DNA of 64,000 nt, taken from positions 41,833,236-41,897,235 of the forward strand of contig CM055900.1 in NCBI GenBank assembly GCA_029582155.1, read 5' to 3'. The notes below the pieces were generated by a model. It did no database searches, was not told the DNA's origin, and saw only the letters and a program-made list of their open reading frames with translations. Below are positions 45,150 through 55,406 of this stretch, piece by piece. Source of the stretch: Panopea generosa (taxonomy: Eukaryota > Mollusca > Bivalvia > Adapedonta > Hiatellidae). Every line of letters begins with the position of its first letter. Position 1 is the stretch's first letter. A program made the translations under genes and the position numbers.

Positions 45150-46895
45150 AGATAGCGACATATAACACATTGTGTGAGCATATTCTCAGAAGTTCAATCA
45201 AATTGCAATCAGAATCTTTGTGGGTTTTTTTGCCAAAAATGATGAAGTTGATAATATTAGACACTAACATGGTATTCTCTTTATCATGTCAATATTTCTA
45301 ATTCTTCTTAACTTTTGTTACATCTTGTAAAGATTCCATCAAAATATATAATTATACATAATTATGTCATGTGCCTGATAAACTTGCACTGACATGATAA
45401 ACCTATGTTAATCAGGCAGGCAATTTATCAACAGAAATGAATGTACTGATATGCTAAAATATTTTTTTAAGTTTATCAGAAATAATGAGTATGTCTTTTT
45501 TACATTGATCCAACTAAATTACAAACAAATCAAAATGAAAATTGAAGCAAGACAAAATTACCGTAACCAAAACACCCCTACCGGTACCCCAGCATTTGTA
45601 TCAAATTATAATTTATCTATTCATTTTCAATATGATAAATATCTTCCTTTTTTCTAAATCGAAAACTAATTTTGAATCACCACCTGTGTTTATTTAAATT
45701 AAAGATGCCCGCAAAGAATCCCTTTGATATCCTCCGTCCCAATACTTAGTTATTCATCCAGCCGGTATACAAATTAACCATAATTAATGCAAAATAAATT
45801 TCAATACGAAAAAATAAATTAAACTGAAAGCAATGGTTTCTCATGAAGCGTGAATGGCGAAACTTTTTTAGAATGTTAATTGCGAAAAGATTGAAGCATA
45901 AAATAGGATGGTGGCAATATAATTGCAAGGAAAATTATTGACTTTGAAAGATTTAAAGCTACCTATACACCCTCATTTTTCACAGTCGAGAATGTCTTAA
46001 TTGATAAAAATTCATGCAAATGTACTTAAACACCAACATTTAGCTATCCATTCATGACTGCTTGATGTAAAATGTATCCTCTTAATTTGCATAATGAAAT
46101 AACCATGGAGAGCTCAGTATTGCTTAAAGATTTTGATATTGTAGCTAAATTGACAACTTTTGTAGTAAAACTATTACTTCTAGCTTGTGTCAATATTGCT
46201 CGACATTGAGTAATTTTAACAAAATCTGCTTTTAAACTAATTTATGGAGGGAAGCTTAAAATTTCTCACAGAAATAGCAGAAAAATGTATTGTGACTTAC
46301 GGATTTTTGACCTTTAAAGTTGAACCTGACCCCAAATGTTTGAACTAGAGTTTTGTGTGCTGCATGTCTTCATATTTTGAGCCAATAGTTTTTTGTAAAA
46401 TTTGATGAAACCCCTTCAGTGGTTTCACAGTTATAACATTATTTCTGACTTATAGGTATGTTACCTTCAGAGATGACCTTCAAATTGAACAGAACAGTTT
46501 TACAGTAACGCAGTATGATTTGTGACTTACTGACATTACTGACCTTGAACAAAATAAAGGTCATAATAAATTAATTGGTAGTTTTCATCATTGCATGCCC
46601 ACATATTTCTTTTTATCCTTCCTGACATATTTTATTTTTGAAAAAAAAAAAATTTTAAATTTCTTTTATAAAACATGTATAAAATGTTATTTTTTTGCCA
46701 AAATGGTGCTACATTTTAAACCTTTTCTTCTTTCATTTCATGCCCTATATGACATTTCTTTTTTAATATCTGAAAAATGTGAAAACTAAACAATTAAACT
46801 GCAACCCCACAAGACCCCATTTGAAAGAAATTGGGATGAAAATCTTACAATTAATTTATAATTGCCAAAAGACATACCGGTAAGTGTGCACATAA
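45150..46895. other. Mostly unique stretch; possible diffuse repeat at 46300-46570
   Basis: No gene is visible. The part with 'gacctttaaagttgaacctg' and 'gaccttgaacaaaataaagg' resembles in style other dispersed molluscan repeats, but no second copy is present in the window. Confidence 0.35.
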
Positions 46896-46904
46896 ATTCA
46901 TCAT

Positions 46905-47540
46905 ACTCAGGGAATGCAGCTATATTCAACATCAGAATCAAGGAATGCAGCTAGATTCAAAACAGTATACTCAGGGAATGCAGCTATATTCAACATCAGA
47001 CTCAAGGAATGCAGCTAGATTCAAAACAGTATACTCAGGGAATGCAGCTATATTCAACATCAGACTAAAGGAATGCAGCTAGATTCAAAACAGTATACTC
47101 AGGGAATGCAGCTATATTCAACATCATACTCAGGGAATGCAGCTAGATTCAACATCATACTTGGGGAATGCAGCTAGATTCAACATCATACTTGGGGAAT
47201 GCGGCTAGATTCAACATCATACTTGGGGAATGCGGCTAGATTCAACATCATACTTGGGGAATGCGGCTAGATTCAACATCATACTTAGAGAATCTGGCTA
47301 GATAAAACAGCATACTCAGGGAATGCAGCTAGACTCAATAGCAGACTCAGAATGCAGCTAGATTCAACAGCATACTCAGGGAATGCAGCTAGATACAACA
47401 GCATACTCAGGGAATGCAGCTAGATACAACAGCATACTCAGGGAATGCAGCTAGATACAACAGCATACTCAGGGAATGCAGCTAGATACAACAGCATACT
47501 CAGGGAATGCAGCTTGATACAACAGCATACTCAGGGATTA
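46905..47540. repeat. 31 bp minisatellite, about 20 copies
   Basis: The unit is 'gggaatgcagctagatacaa' plus 'cagcatactca' (31 bp; 47410 and 47441). The left third is organised in pairs, alternating 'agctatattcaacatcag' with 'agctagattcaaaacagt'. The middle has a 'catacttggggaatgcggct' block and the right end is almost uniform. Confidence 0.95.
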
Positions 47541-47544
47541 TTTT

Positions 47545-47995
47545 ATTTTATACTGAGCTAGCCTTTTTGTATTACCGGTAAATATTTATTGTAAATATAG
47601 GTATTATATCAATCAATGAACATTGTTAGATGAAGATTTCACATACTGAAATTTTAAGAAAAATAGTTTTGCTACATTTTTCTTTAAACAAGTAACATAA
47701 TTAGATACCATTAAGAAAATATTTAAAAATTCGTAAAATAAAATTTTTTTTAAAAAAAATCACGGCAGACAGAATGATAATGACTAGATATTACATAACT
47801 ATATTATATACATGACAAAAACATAGTACTGAAAATGAAATAGAATTCCAATTCTAATTAGAAATATCACGTATGCAATGCTTGGCAACATGGTTATTTT
47901 CTCTCTTTCTAGGATGAACCAAACTCAATATTATATAATCAATATGATTGAATAAAATAAAGTAAAGTAAATAATTTGTTACATCATAAAATATT
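47545..47995. other. Unique AT-rich stretch
   Basis: Nothing recognisable. Confidence 0.45.
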
Positions 47996-48004
47996 GTTTT
48001 AATC

Positions 48005-48230
48005 TAACTTTGGCGTGTAAACTAATTTGTTACATCATAAAAAGTTTCAGAATTTTAAGTGGGAAAATCATTTTGGTCTAACGTTGGCCCTTAGGCCAAG
48101 GCAGGAAATCCCTTTTCAATATAGTATTTTGGTATGTGGTACGGCAATAAAGGATCACCAAGTATATATACATATAAGCATAATATATTGAAAAACAGTA
48201 TTTAAATCCTGACATACTGCCTTCATGCAT
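48005..48230 (-). mobile_element. Inverted-end repeat M2, partial copy
   Basis: It holds the complement of the M2 interior ('ttggtctaacgttggccctt', 'aggaaatcccttttcaatat', 'agtatatatacatataagca'). Neither end is clear. Confidence 0.6.
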
Positions 48231-48234
48231 AACA

Positions 48235-48598
48235 AAATATTATACCAATTATACTTCCATATTAGGGCAAGGAATTTAAATATCTGTTCATCAAGAAAAA
48301 AAATATATATTTTCTACCCTTTATTATTGTCATTTTGCAACTCTTCATAAAATTCCAGAAAGGAATCATCCAAAAATTATGTTGTCAACTTTTGAACATA
48401 AAATTATTCAAATGAGGAGGACTAATTTGTAGTCAGTTAATTGGCTTCAGCCTGGGTGTATCTAACAGACTCACATAATTATACAAAATCTCACCATTTA
48501 GGATATTACAATAATTAGTGATGATACGACTTAAATGTCAGAATAGTTAAACTATTGTTTTAAGCGGAAGTACATGGATTATAATGAAGTCACAAAAA
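48235..48598. other. Unique AT-rich stretch
   Basis: Nothing recognisable. Confidence 0.45.
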
Positions 48599-48602
48599 AT
48601 TG

Positions 48603-48835
48603 TAGATAAGCAGGCACAGAGGGCAACTGGCCGGCACAGAAGGCAACCGACAGGTAGAGCCTAAGAGGGCAAATGGTAGGCACAGAGGGTAACCAGCAGG
48701 CACAGAGGGCAACTGGCAGGCACAGAGGACAACCGGCCAGCACAAAGGGCAACCAGCACAGAGGGCAACTGATAGGCACAGAGGGCAACTGGAATGCACA
48801 GAGGACAACTGGCAGGCACAGAGGGCAAACTTCAC
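48603..48835. repeat. 20 bp minisatellite, about 12 copies
   Basis: The unit is 'aggcacagagggcaactggc' (20 bp), with 'ccagcacaaagggcaacc' and 'gaatgcacagaggacaac' variants. G-rich for this window. Frames on both strands are by-products. Confidence 0.94.
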
Positions 48836-48918
48836 ATACAATATATAATGGACTCAAGTTTTGTTATATATATAATTATATAAAAATTTACTATCAATCT
48901 TCCGAAAGGAAGAAAATA

Positions 48919-49070
48919 TTATATCAATGTCTATATTAAACTCTTTTTTTTCACGACTTTTTCGGCTTTCGCCTTCTTCAGGAAAATCGCAGTCTTAAAA
49001 GCGATTTTCCTGAAGAAGGCGAAAGCTGAAAATCTGTGAAAAAAAGAGTTTAATATAGACATTGATATAA
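48919..49070. repeat. Near-perfect 152 bp hairpin (70-72 bp arms, 10 nt loop)
   Basis: The left arm (48919-48990) and right arm (49001-49070) are complementary except for about four mismatches and two one-base length differences; the loop is 'agtcttaaaa'. Each arm carries 'cctgaagaaggcgaaagc'. It may be a fold-back element or an inverted duplication. The words CTGAAGA and GAAA around a short stem resemble a hammerhead ribozyme core, but an extra A sits between the core and the stem. Confidence 0.9.
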
Positions 49071-49074
49071 TTAT

Positions 49075-49465
49075 ATAGTTTATTCATTTTTTACATTCAT
49101 TCCCAAGTGACAGAAGCTTATTCAAGTAGCCCTAAATGGCACAGATGAGGGCTTTTTTTGTTATCTTGATATATGAAAACCAGGGAGCTTCAAAAAATGT
49201 AACAGGTTTCAGTTGGCAATCAACATCTTTCACAAGGCAGACCAGGATTCAAACCCAGGTTGAACTAATGAACCCATTTACTCCAAAATGTGCTAATTGT
49301 AGATTTTGTCGAGTTTATTTTTGACAGATAGTTGCTTAAATGTATGTATATCCACTAAAATATAATGAAACCTATAAAACTATTGACCATGGAGGTTTAT
49401 TTCCCAGCATCCTTGACATCAATGACTGTCACACAACTTGGTGAAAATATCAGAGAAAGGGCAAT
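49075..49465. other. Unique stretch
   Basis: A fragment at 49222-49265 ('aggcagaccaggattcaaac') resembles the complement of a tRNA-like B box. Nothing else is visible. Confidence 0.35.
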
Positions 49466-49469
49466 TTTA

Positions 49470-49943
49470 AAGGGAATATATGACGAAAAAAAAAACGTCT
49501 TAAAAAATAAAATAATTATTAAAAGCATTATCATTAATAAATAGAATCCCAATGGTTTGGTATGTCAAATCCACCAAAATGTGACAAAATTGATATTTAG
49601 ATTGAAGTAGTAAACTAGAAAAAAAATCCGCATTCCAAAAATAGACAGCTCTTAAAATTAAAGCTGTATAACAGAACAAATTGAAATCAAAATGAAATCA
49701 CATGACTCATTAAATATGTCAAAAAATATGTTGTACTTTTAAGCCGGCAATCTATTTTAGTCTAACTTAGGTGCATAGCCCAAGTTAGGAAATCCCTTTT
49801 CAATAGATTATTTTGGCACATTTAACTTGATATCCTTTTGGCATTACGGGGTCAGTAAGTATATATAGGCATGATATATTGGAAAAAGTTTTTTTTTTAC
49901 CCAATTTTAAAAGTTTGAAAAAATCCTGATAAATTCCCTTTAA
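49470..49943 (-). mobile_element. Inverted-end repeat M2, full copy
   Basis: Ends 'ttaaagggaatatatgac' and 'gataaattccctttaaa' are inverted copies. The interior is the complement of the 19.4 kb copy ('tcaaatccaccaaaatgtga', 'aaaatagacagctcttaa', 'aggaaatcccttttcaat'). Confidence 0.7.
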
Positions 49944-50276
49944 ACATTATGACACATTAGGCCATCGTTAAAAAAAAATTGAAATCAAAATGTAATCACA
50001 TGACTCATTTAATACGTCACAAAAATATATTGTACTTTTAAGCAGGCAATCTATTTTAGTCAAACTTATGTGTAAAGCCCAAGTTAGGAAATCCCTTTTC
50101 AATAGACTATTTTGGCACATTTAACTAGATATCCTTTTGGCATTACGGGGTCAGTAAGTATATATAGGCATGATATATTGGAAAAAGATTTTTTTTACCC
50201 AATTTTAAAAGTTTGAAAAAATCCTGATAAATTCCCTTTAAACATAATGACACATTAGACCATCGTTAAAAAAATA
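49681..50276. repeat. 298 bp tandem duplication (two copies)
   Basis: 'ttgaaatcaaaatgaaatca' at 49681 recurs with one change at 49979, and the copies run in parallel through the M2 3' part and about 20 bp into the M1 element ('ccatcgttaaaaaaa' at 49961 and 50259). The second copy continues into the complete M1 element. Confidence 0.9.
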
Positions 50277-50501
50277 TTTGTTTACTGTGCTCTGAACCAG
50301 TAATTTTGATGTGGTAGGAAGTTAGCCATTTTATTTTTTTGGCAAATTTTGATTTTGCATAGTCATTTTAAAGGAAAATGGACAGAAATCATGAAGAATT
50401 GTTTTTTAAACACTTTAAAAGTAAAAAAAAAGTTGGGTAGCGGAAATTTTGAGTGAGTAGATAGGAGTATGACAAACAATTTACTTTTTTAAGGTTGGCC
50501 T
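50257..50501. mobile_element. MITE-like element M1, copy 2
   Basis: Left end 'agaccatcgttaaaaaaata' continuing 'tttgtttactgtgctc' and right end 'gagtatgacaaacaatttac' to 'aaggttggcct' are inverted copies. The interior words 'gttgggtagcggaaatttt' and 'gagtgagtagataggag' are the complement of those in the 26.2 kb copy, so the two elements have opposite interior orientation. Confidence 0.7.
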
Positions 50502-50504
50502 TAC

Positions 50505-50985
50505 ACTATAATGGCTGTTTTTCTCAAATTAAGGACATGGGGTCTACAGATTGGTTCTGCATCTGGTTGGTTGGCTTCCCAGCAGAACCATGAATTCCTT
50601 ATTGAGGTTTTATCTGTATATATTCATACTGAATCAATGGAAACATTTAAGATATCAAGCCGGGTTCAAATTTTGATGGGCAAGTTTTACTAACTACTTT
50701 TATAACCAATGATTTAAAATTGAATTCCTACTGGAATATTATGTAAAATTGATATATTATTACGAAATAAGAGTACAATAATATATCTTGGAACATTTGT
50801 AGATAGTGCATTTATAGACAGACAAATATACAGCAAGTAATCCTTACATATATATACATTTATGATTTCTTTTTTACATTCTAGAAATAATTCTAAGGTA
50901 TGAATTTTAGCTATTTTGCTTGAAGTGACCAATAAGTCAAATCTAGCAGGGCTAGATATTGCTTATTTCTTCCACCTATGTGTTT
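50505..50985. other. Unique stretch
   Basis: Nothing firm; 50660-50680 'gccgggttcaaattttgatg' may be a worn B box of a minus-strand SINE. Confidence 0.35.
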
Positions 50986-50989
50986 TTTT

Positions 50990-51206
50990 GGCAGGACAGC
51001 GCGTTGTCCAGTGGTGGAACGTCAGACCCAGGATCAAGGGGTCATGAGTTCAATCCATCGCCACGGCTATGTGAAGTGTCCTTGAGCAAGACATTTTATC
51101 CACATGTGTTAAGTACTGGCTCAACCTGGGAGGACTCTGAGCTTGATCTGACAGAGTTGTAACAACTTGTTTCATAATCGTTCTAAATAATTCAGTTAAA
51201 CCCTTT
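50990..51206 (+). mobile_element. SINE family C copy
   Basis: Head 'cgttgtccagtggtggaacg', B box 'gagttcaatcc', body 'ccttgagcaagacattttat', 'gttaagtactggctcaacc', 'gagcttgatctgacagagtt' and 'gtaacaacttgtttcataat'. The 3' end 'cagttaaaccc' runs straight into the next minisatellite. Confidence 0.8.
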
Positions 51207-51972
51207 ACTTCAGACGCCTTTGGTCACCTCTAATATAGATGCCTTTGGACACCTCTAAAATAGACGCCTTTGGACACCTCTGATATATAGACGCCTTTGG
51301 ACACCTCTAATATAGACGCCTTTGGACACCTCTGATATAGAGGCCTTTTGACACCTCTAATATAGACGCCTTTGGGCACCTCGAATATAGACACCTTTGG
51401 GCACCTCTAATATAGACGCCTTTGGACACCTCTAATATAGATGCCTTTTGACACCTCTAATATATACGCCTTTGGACACCTCTAATATAGAAGCCTTTGG
51501 GCACCTCTAATATAGACGCCTTTGGACACCTCTGATATAGATGCCTTTTGACACCTCTAATATAGACGCCTTTTGACACCTCTAATATAGACGCCTTTGG
51601 GCACCTCTAATATAGAAGCCTTTTGATGCCTCTAATATAGACGCATTTGGGCACCTCTAATAAAGACGCTTTTGGACGCCTCTAATATAGACGCCTTTGG
51701 ACGCCTCTAATATAGACGCCTTTGGATGCCTCTAATATAGATGCCTTTGGACGCCTCTAATATAGATGCCTTATGACGCCTCTAATATAGACGCCTTTGG
51801 ACACCTCTAATATAGACGCCTTTGGAAACCTCTAATACAGACACCTTTGGACACCTCTAAAATAGAAGCCTTTGGACAACTCTAATATAGACGCCTTTTG
51901 ACACCTCTAATACAAAAGCCTTTGGACACCTCTAATATAAGACCGCTTTGGACACCTCTAATATAAAAAGCT
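51207..51972. repeat. 25 bp minisatellite, about 30 copies
   Basis: The unit is 'tatagacgcctttggacacc' plus 'tctaa' (25 bp). Variants: 'gggcacc', 'gacgcc', 'gatgcc' and 'ttttgacacc'. The 'acgcctctaa' variants cluster in the centre (51670-51790). The array starts within a few bases of the SINE C 3' end. Confidence 0.95.
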
Positions 51973-51974
51973 TT

Positions 51975-52250
51975 TGAATTATTGGGTGATTTATATTTAT
52001 ATTAACTAACAGAGTGGAAAACAGTGCAGGAAGTGTTCAGATTGCTCGTTACAGGCAATCTGAACTCTTCGTGTGCTATTTTCAAAGGCCTGTGATTGGT
52101 GCGGGAAAACGTGCATCTATGGGGTAAAGGGTTAAAACAAACAAAGGCTACTTTCAATCTCTGCAAAGCGTTAGAAATTGTTAAAATTTCTCCAAATAAA
52201 TACTGTGTCCATAAGGTCATAATAAACTTATAGCTAGATTATCATCCCCG
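51975..52250. other. Unique stretch
   Basis: Contains a short palindromic pair 'caggaagtgttcagattgc' / 'gcaatctgaactcttcg' (52028-52072). Nothing else is visible. Confidence 0.4.
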
Positions 52251-52254
52251 CCTG

Positions 52255-53860
52255 CCCTATTGTTTTTATATCACAGTATTTATATTGCACAATGTGCTGT
52301 GTAATGTTTTTATATTGTAGTATTTAAATTACACAATGTGTGGTTTATTGTTTTTATATTGCACAATGTGTAGTGTATTGTTTTTATATCGAAGTATTTA
52401 CATTGCACAATATGTGGTTTATTGTTTTTACATCGCAAAATTTACATTACACAATGTAAGGTGAATTGTTTTTATATCACAGTATTAACATTACACAATG
52501 TGTGGTGTATTGTTTTTATATCACAGTATTAACATTACACAATGTGTGGTGTATTGTTTTTATATCACAGTATTTACATTACACAATGTGTGGTGAATTG
52601 TTTTTATATCACAGTATTAACATTATACAATGTGTGGTGTATTGTTTTTATATCACAGTATTTACATTATACAATGTGTGAATTATTGTTTTTATATCAC
52701 AGTATTAACATTACACAATGTGTGGTCCATTGTTTTTATATCACAATATTTACATTACACAATGTGTGGTGTATTGTTTTTATATCACAATATTTACATT
52801 ACACAATGTGTGGTGTATTGTTTTTATATCACAGTATTTAAATTGAACAATGTGTTGTGTATTGTTTTTATATCACAGTATTTACATTACACAATGTGTG
52901 GTGTATTGTTTTTATATCACAGTATTTACATTACACAATGTGTGGTCTATTGTTTTTATATCACAATATTAACATTACACAATGTGTGGTGAATTGTTTT
53001 TATATCACAGTATTAACATTATACAATGTGTGGTGTATTGTTTTTATATCACAGTATTTACATTACGCAATGTGTGGTGTATTGTTTTTATATCACAATA
53101 TTAACATTACACAATGTGTGGTGTATTGTTTTTATATCACAGTATTTACATTACACAATGTGTGGTCTATTGTTTTTATATCACAATATTTACATTACAC
53201 AATGTGTGGTGTAATGTTTTTATATCACAGTATTTAAATTGAACAATGTGTTGTGTATTGTTTTTATATCACAGTATTTACATTACACAATGTGTGGTGT
53301 ATTGTTTTTATAGCACAGTATTTATATTGCACAATGTGTGGTGTATTGTTTTTATATCACAGTATTTACATTACACAATGTGTGGTGTATTGTTTTTATA
53401 TCAAAGTATTTATATTGCACAATGTGTGGTGTATTGTTTTTATATCACAGTATTTATATTGCACAATGTGTGGTGTATTGTTTTTATATCACAGTATTTA
53501 CATTACACAATGTGTGGTGTATTGTTTTTAAATCACAGTATTTACATTGCACAATGTGTAGTGTATTGTTTTTATATCGAAGTAATTACATTGCATAATG
53601 TATGGTGTAATATTTCTATATCACAGTATTTATATTGCACAATGTGTGGTGTACTGTTTTTATATCACAGTATTTATATTGCACAATGTGTGGTGTATTG
53701 TTTTTATATCACAGTATTTATATTGCACAATGTGTGGTGTATTGTTTTTATATCACAGTATTTACATTACACAATGTGTGGTGTATTGTTTTTATATCAA
53801 AGTATTTACATTACACAATGTGTGGTGAATTGTTTTTATATATCGCAGTATTGATATTTG
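52255..53860. repeat. 44 bp minisatellite, about 36 copies
   Basis: The unit is 'gtgtattgtttttatatcac' then 'agtatttacattacacaatg' then 'tgtg' (44 bp; 52501 and 52545). The left edge (52255-52450) is diverged; the right half is enriched in 'tatattgcac' units. A private variant 'aattgaacaatgtgttgtg' recurs at 52841 and 53237 (396 bp, nine units). Each unit has 'tttttatatcacag', which looks like a weak 3' splice site. The overlapping plus frames are by-products. Confidence 0.96.
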
Positions 53861-53864
53861 TATC

Positions 53865-54270
53865 AGTACATTGTTCAAACTTTTAACAGAACTGAACATT
53901 AATTAAATCATTGTATTACTAATCAATACAAATTTAACTGCAATTGTCAAATGTCATTTATAAAGTTATTTTGTGTGTGAAAAAAATATTAATGTCCATA
54001 TAGGCAGTATTTAGTTTATATTAAACAATGATGAATAATCAAAATCAAACATAAAAATAAATTTAAAAAAAAAAGACATATAATGTAAATACCAATGGTA
54101 AAAATAGAATAACAAAATAAAAATATTTGTTATATTTTAATGAAAATAGTCACACTGCCAAATTAGAATTTTTTATTACAACAATGCCTCCTTTATTTAT
54201 TTTTTTCATTTTCAATAAGGTAAAATTAACATATTTTAATGGTATGTATGTTCCTGTAACAACCCTTTGT
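53865..54270. other. Unique AT-rich stretch
   Basis: Nothing recognisable. Confidence 0.5.
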
Positions 54271-54277
54271 TATAGAT

Positions 54278-54525
54278 TAGTCCCTTCTTTAACTTGCCCT
54301 TTGCTGAGGTTGTGGGTTTAAGCCCAGCTTGGTGGGTTTAAGCCCAGCTTGGTAGGTTTGAGCCAGGGTTGGTCCAAAACTTTATCATAAAATATAGAAG
54401 GACAGTGAGACTATTGAAATTCATTCCATGGTCTTCCTCCAGTAATTGAACTTGATGTAGTATAATTACGGTATTAAAACCTGCAATATGCTGAAAATGG
54501 CATTAAACCCCACTTAAAAAGAACA
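54278..54525 (+). mobile_element. SINE family B copy with a triplicated B-box segment
   Basis: The tRNA part 'tgctgaggttgtgggtttaa' is followed by two extra copies of about 20 bp ('gcccagcttggtgggtttaa', 'gcccagcttggtaggtttga'), then the body 'gaaggacagtgagactattg', 'cttcctccagtaattgaac' and the 3' end 'gctgaaaatggcattaaacc'. Confidence 0.8.
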
Positions 54526-54529
54526 CTGA

Positions 54530-55038
54530 AAAATTGCCTTTCTAACAATAATGAGAATCTATAACTTTGATATTTAAGTGATAAACAACACTTTAAACGA
54601 ATGACGCACAGTAATCAATTCAAAACTGAAAAATAATTATACCAGATAATATATTAAATCATATCTGAAGAGTAAAAAAAAAACTTTGTAGTTAAAAAAA
54701 AATCTATCCCATCCAAAATGTACAGCAACACTAAGCTTCAGGGAATTAATTGAAGAAAACTTTTGCATACCTTTACTACACTCAGATGAGATCACTATCA
54801 TCAAAAAAAAATCCTTTTGTTTGTCGATAAACCACCTTTACAATGTCTGTCACTCACGATGTTGTAGATCATCAGATTTCGTGTTATCCCATTGTGGTTT
54901 AAGAATAGTGTTTTATTGAACGTCAAACCGCGGTAAATAGTCTGTATTACAGATTTACAAACGATGTCAATGAGAAGCGATCATGTACGCGATAAGTTTA
55001 TTGAACAGCTATTGGTTTACCAATAACAGCAGACGACA
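54530..55038. promoter_or_regulatory. Unique sequence upstream of the candidate first exon
   Basis: From about 54835 to 55038 the sequence is less AT-rich and has more CpG than its surroundings ('gaacgtcaaaccgcgg', 'tgtacgcgataag'), as might be expected near a transcription start. No TATA box is evident. Only the position in front of the exon candidate supports this reading. Confidence 0.25.
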
Positions 55039-55246
55039 ATGGCTCATACTTGCAACAGTTGCAGTAAAAAGGGTTACAGGTTGTATAGAATAAAAAGTAA
55101 AAGTTTACCGATAAAGACCGCAATGGAGAATGTTTGTGGCCATAACCCGCTGATTGACAGTGTGTGTGACACAGGTAAACCTCTGACACGAGAAACTCAT
55201 ATCTCTAAATATCTCATTAAACAATCATTTACAGCCACTCCATTAG
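55039..55246 (+). CDS. Candidate first coding exon: Cys-containing basic peptide, unknown protein
   Basis: The frame starts at an ATG with A at -3 and G at +4 and codes for 69 residues before a strong donor 'ttag|gtaagt' (phase 1). A second possible donor 'acag|gtaaac' ends the exon at 55174, also phase 1. The peptide is rich in K, R and S and has C5-x2-C8, C33 and C43; C43-D-T is followed by G46 where a second C-x2-C pair would need Cys. This resembles an N-terminal zinc-binding module of the ZAD kind but lacks one ligand. No family is recognised. If the first donor is used, the 4.6 kb minisatellite lies in intron 1 and downstream exons are not in this window. It could also be a chance frame or a piece of an unknown repeat. 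Confidence 0.35.
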
Positions 55247-55406
55247 GTAAGTGTGGAGGGAGGGGGACTGAGCAAGAGAAAGAGAAAATGATGGTGAAAA
55301 TATTAAAATACAGTAAACATTGTCTTGAGTATTTGGTTAAAGGAAATAGAAAAGGGGACCTTTTTAAACAGTTTGGTTTCTCCATGATCTATGCTACTGG
55401 TTTTCT

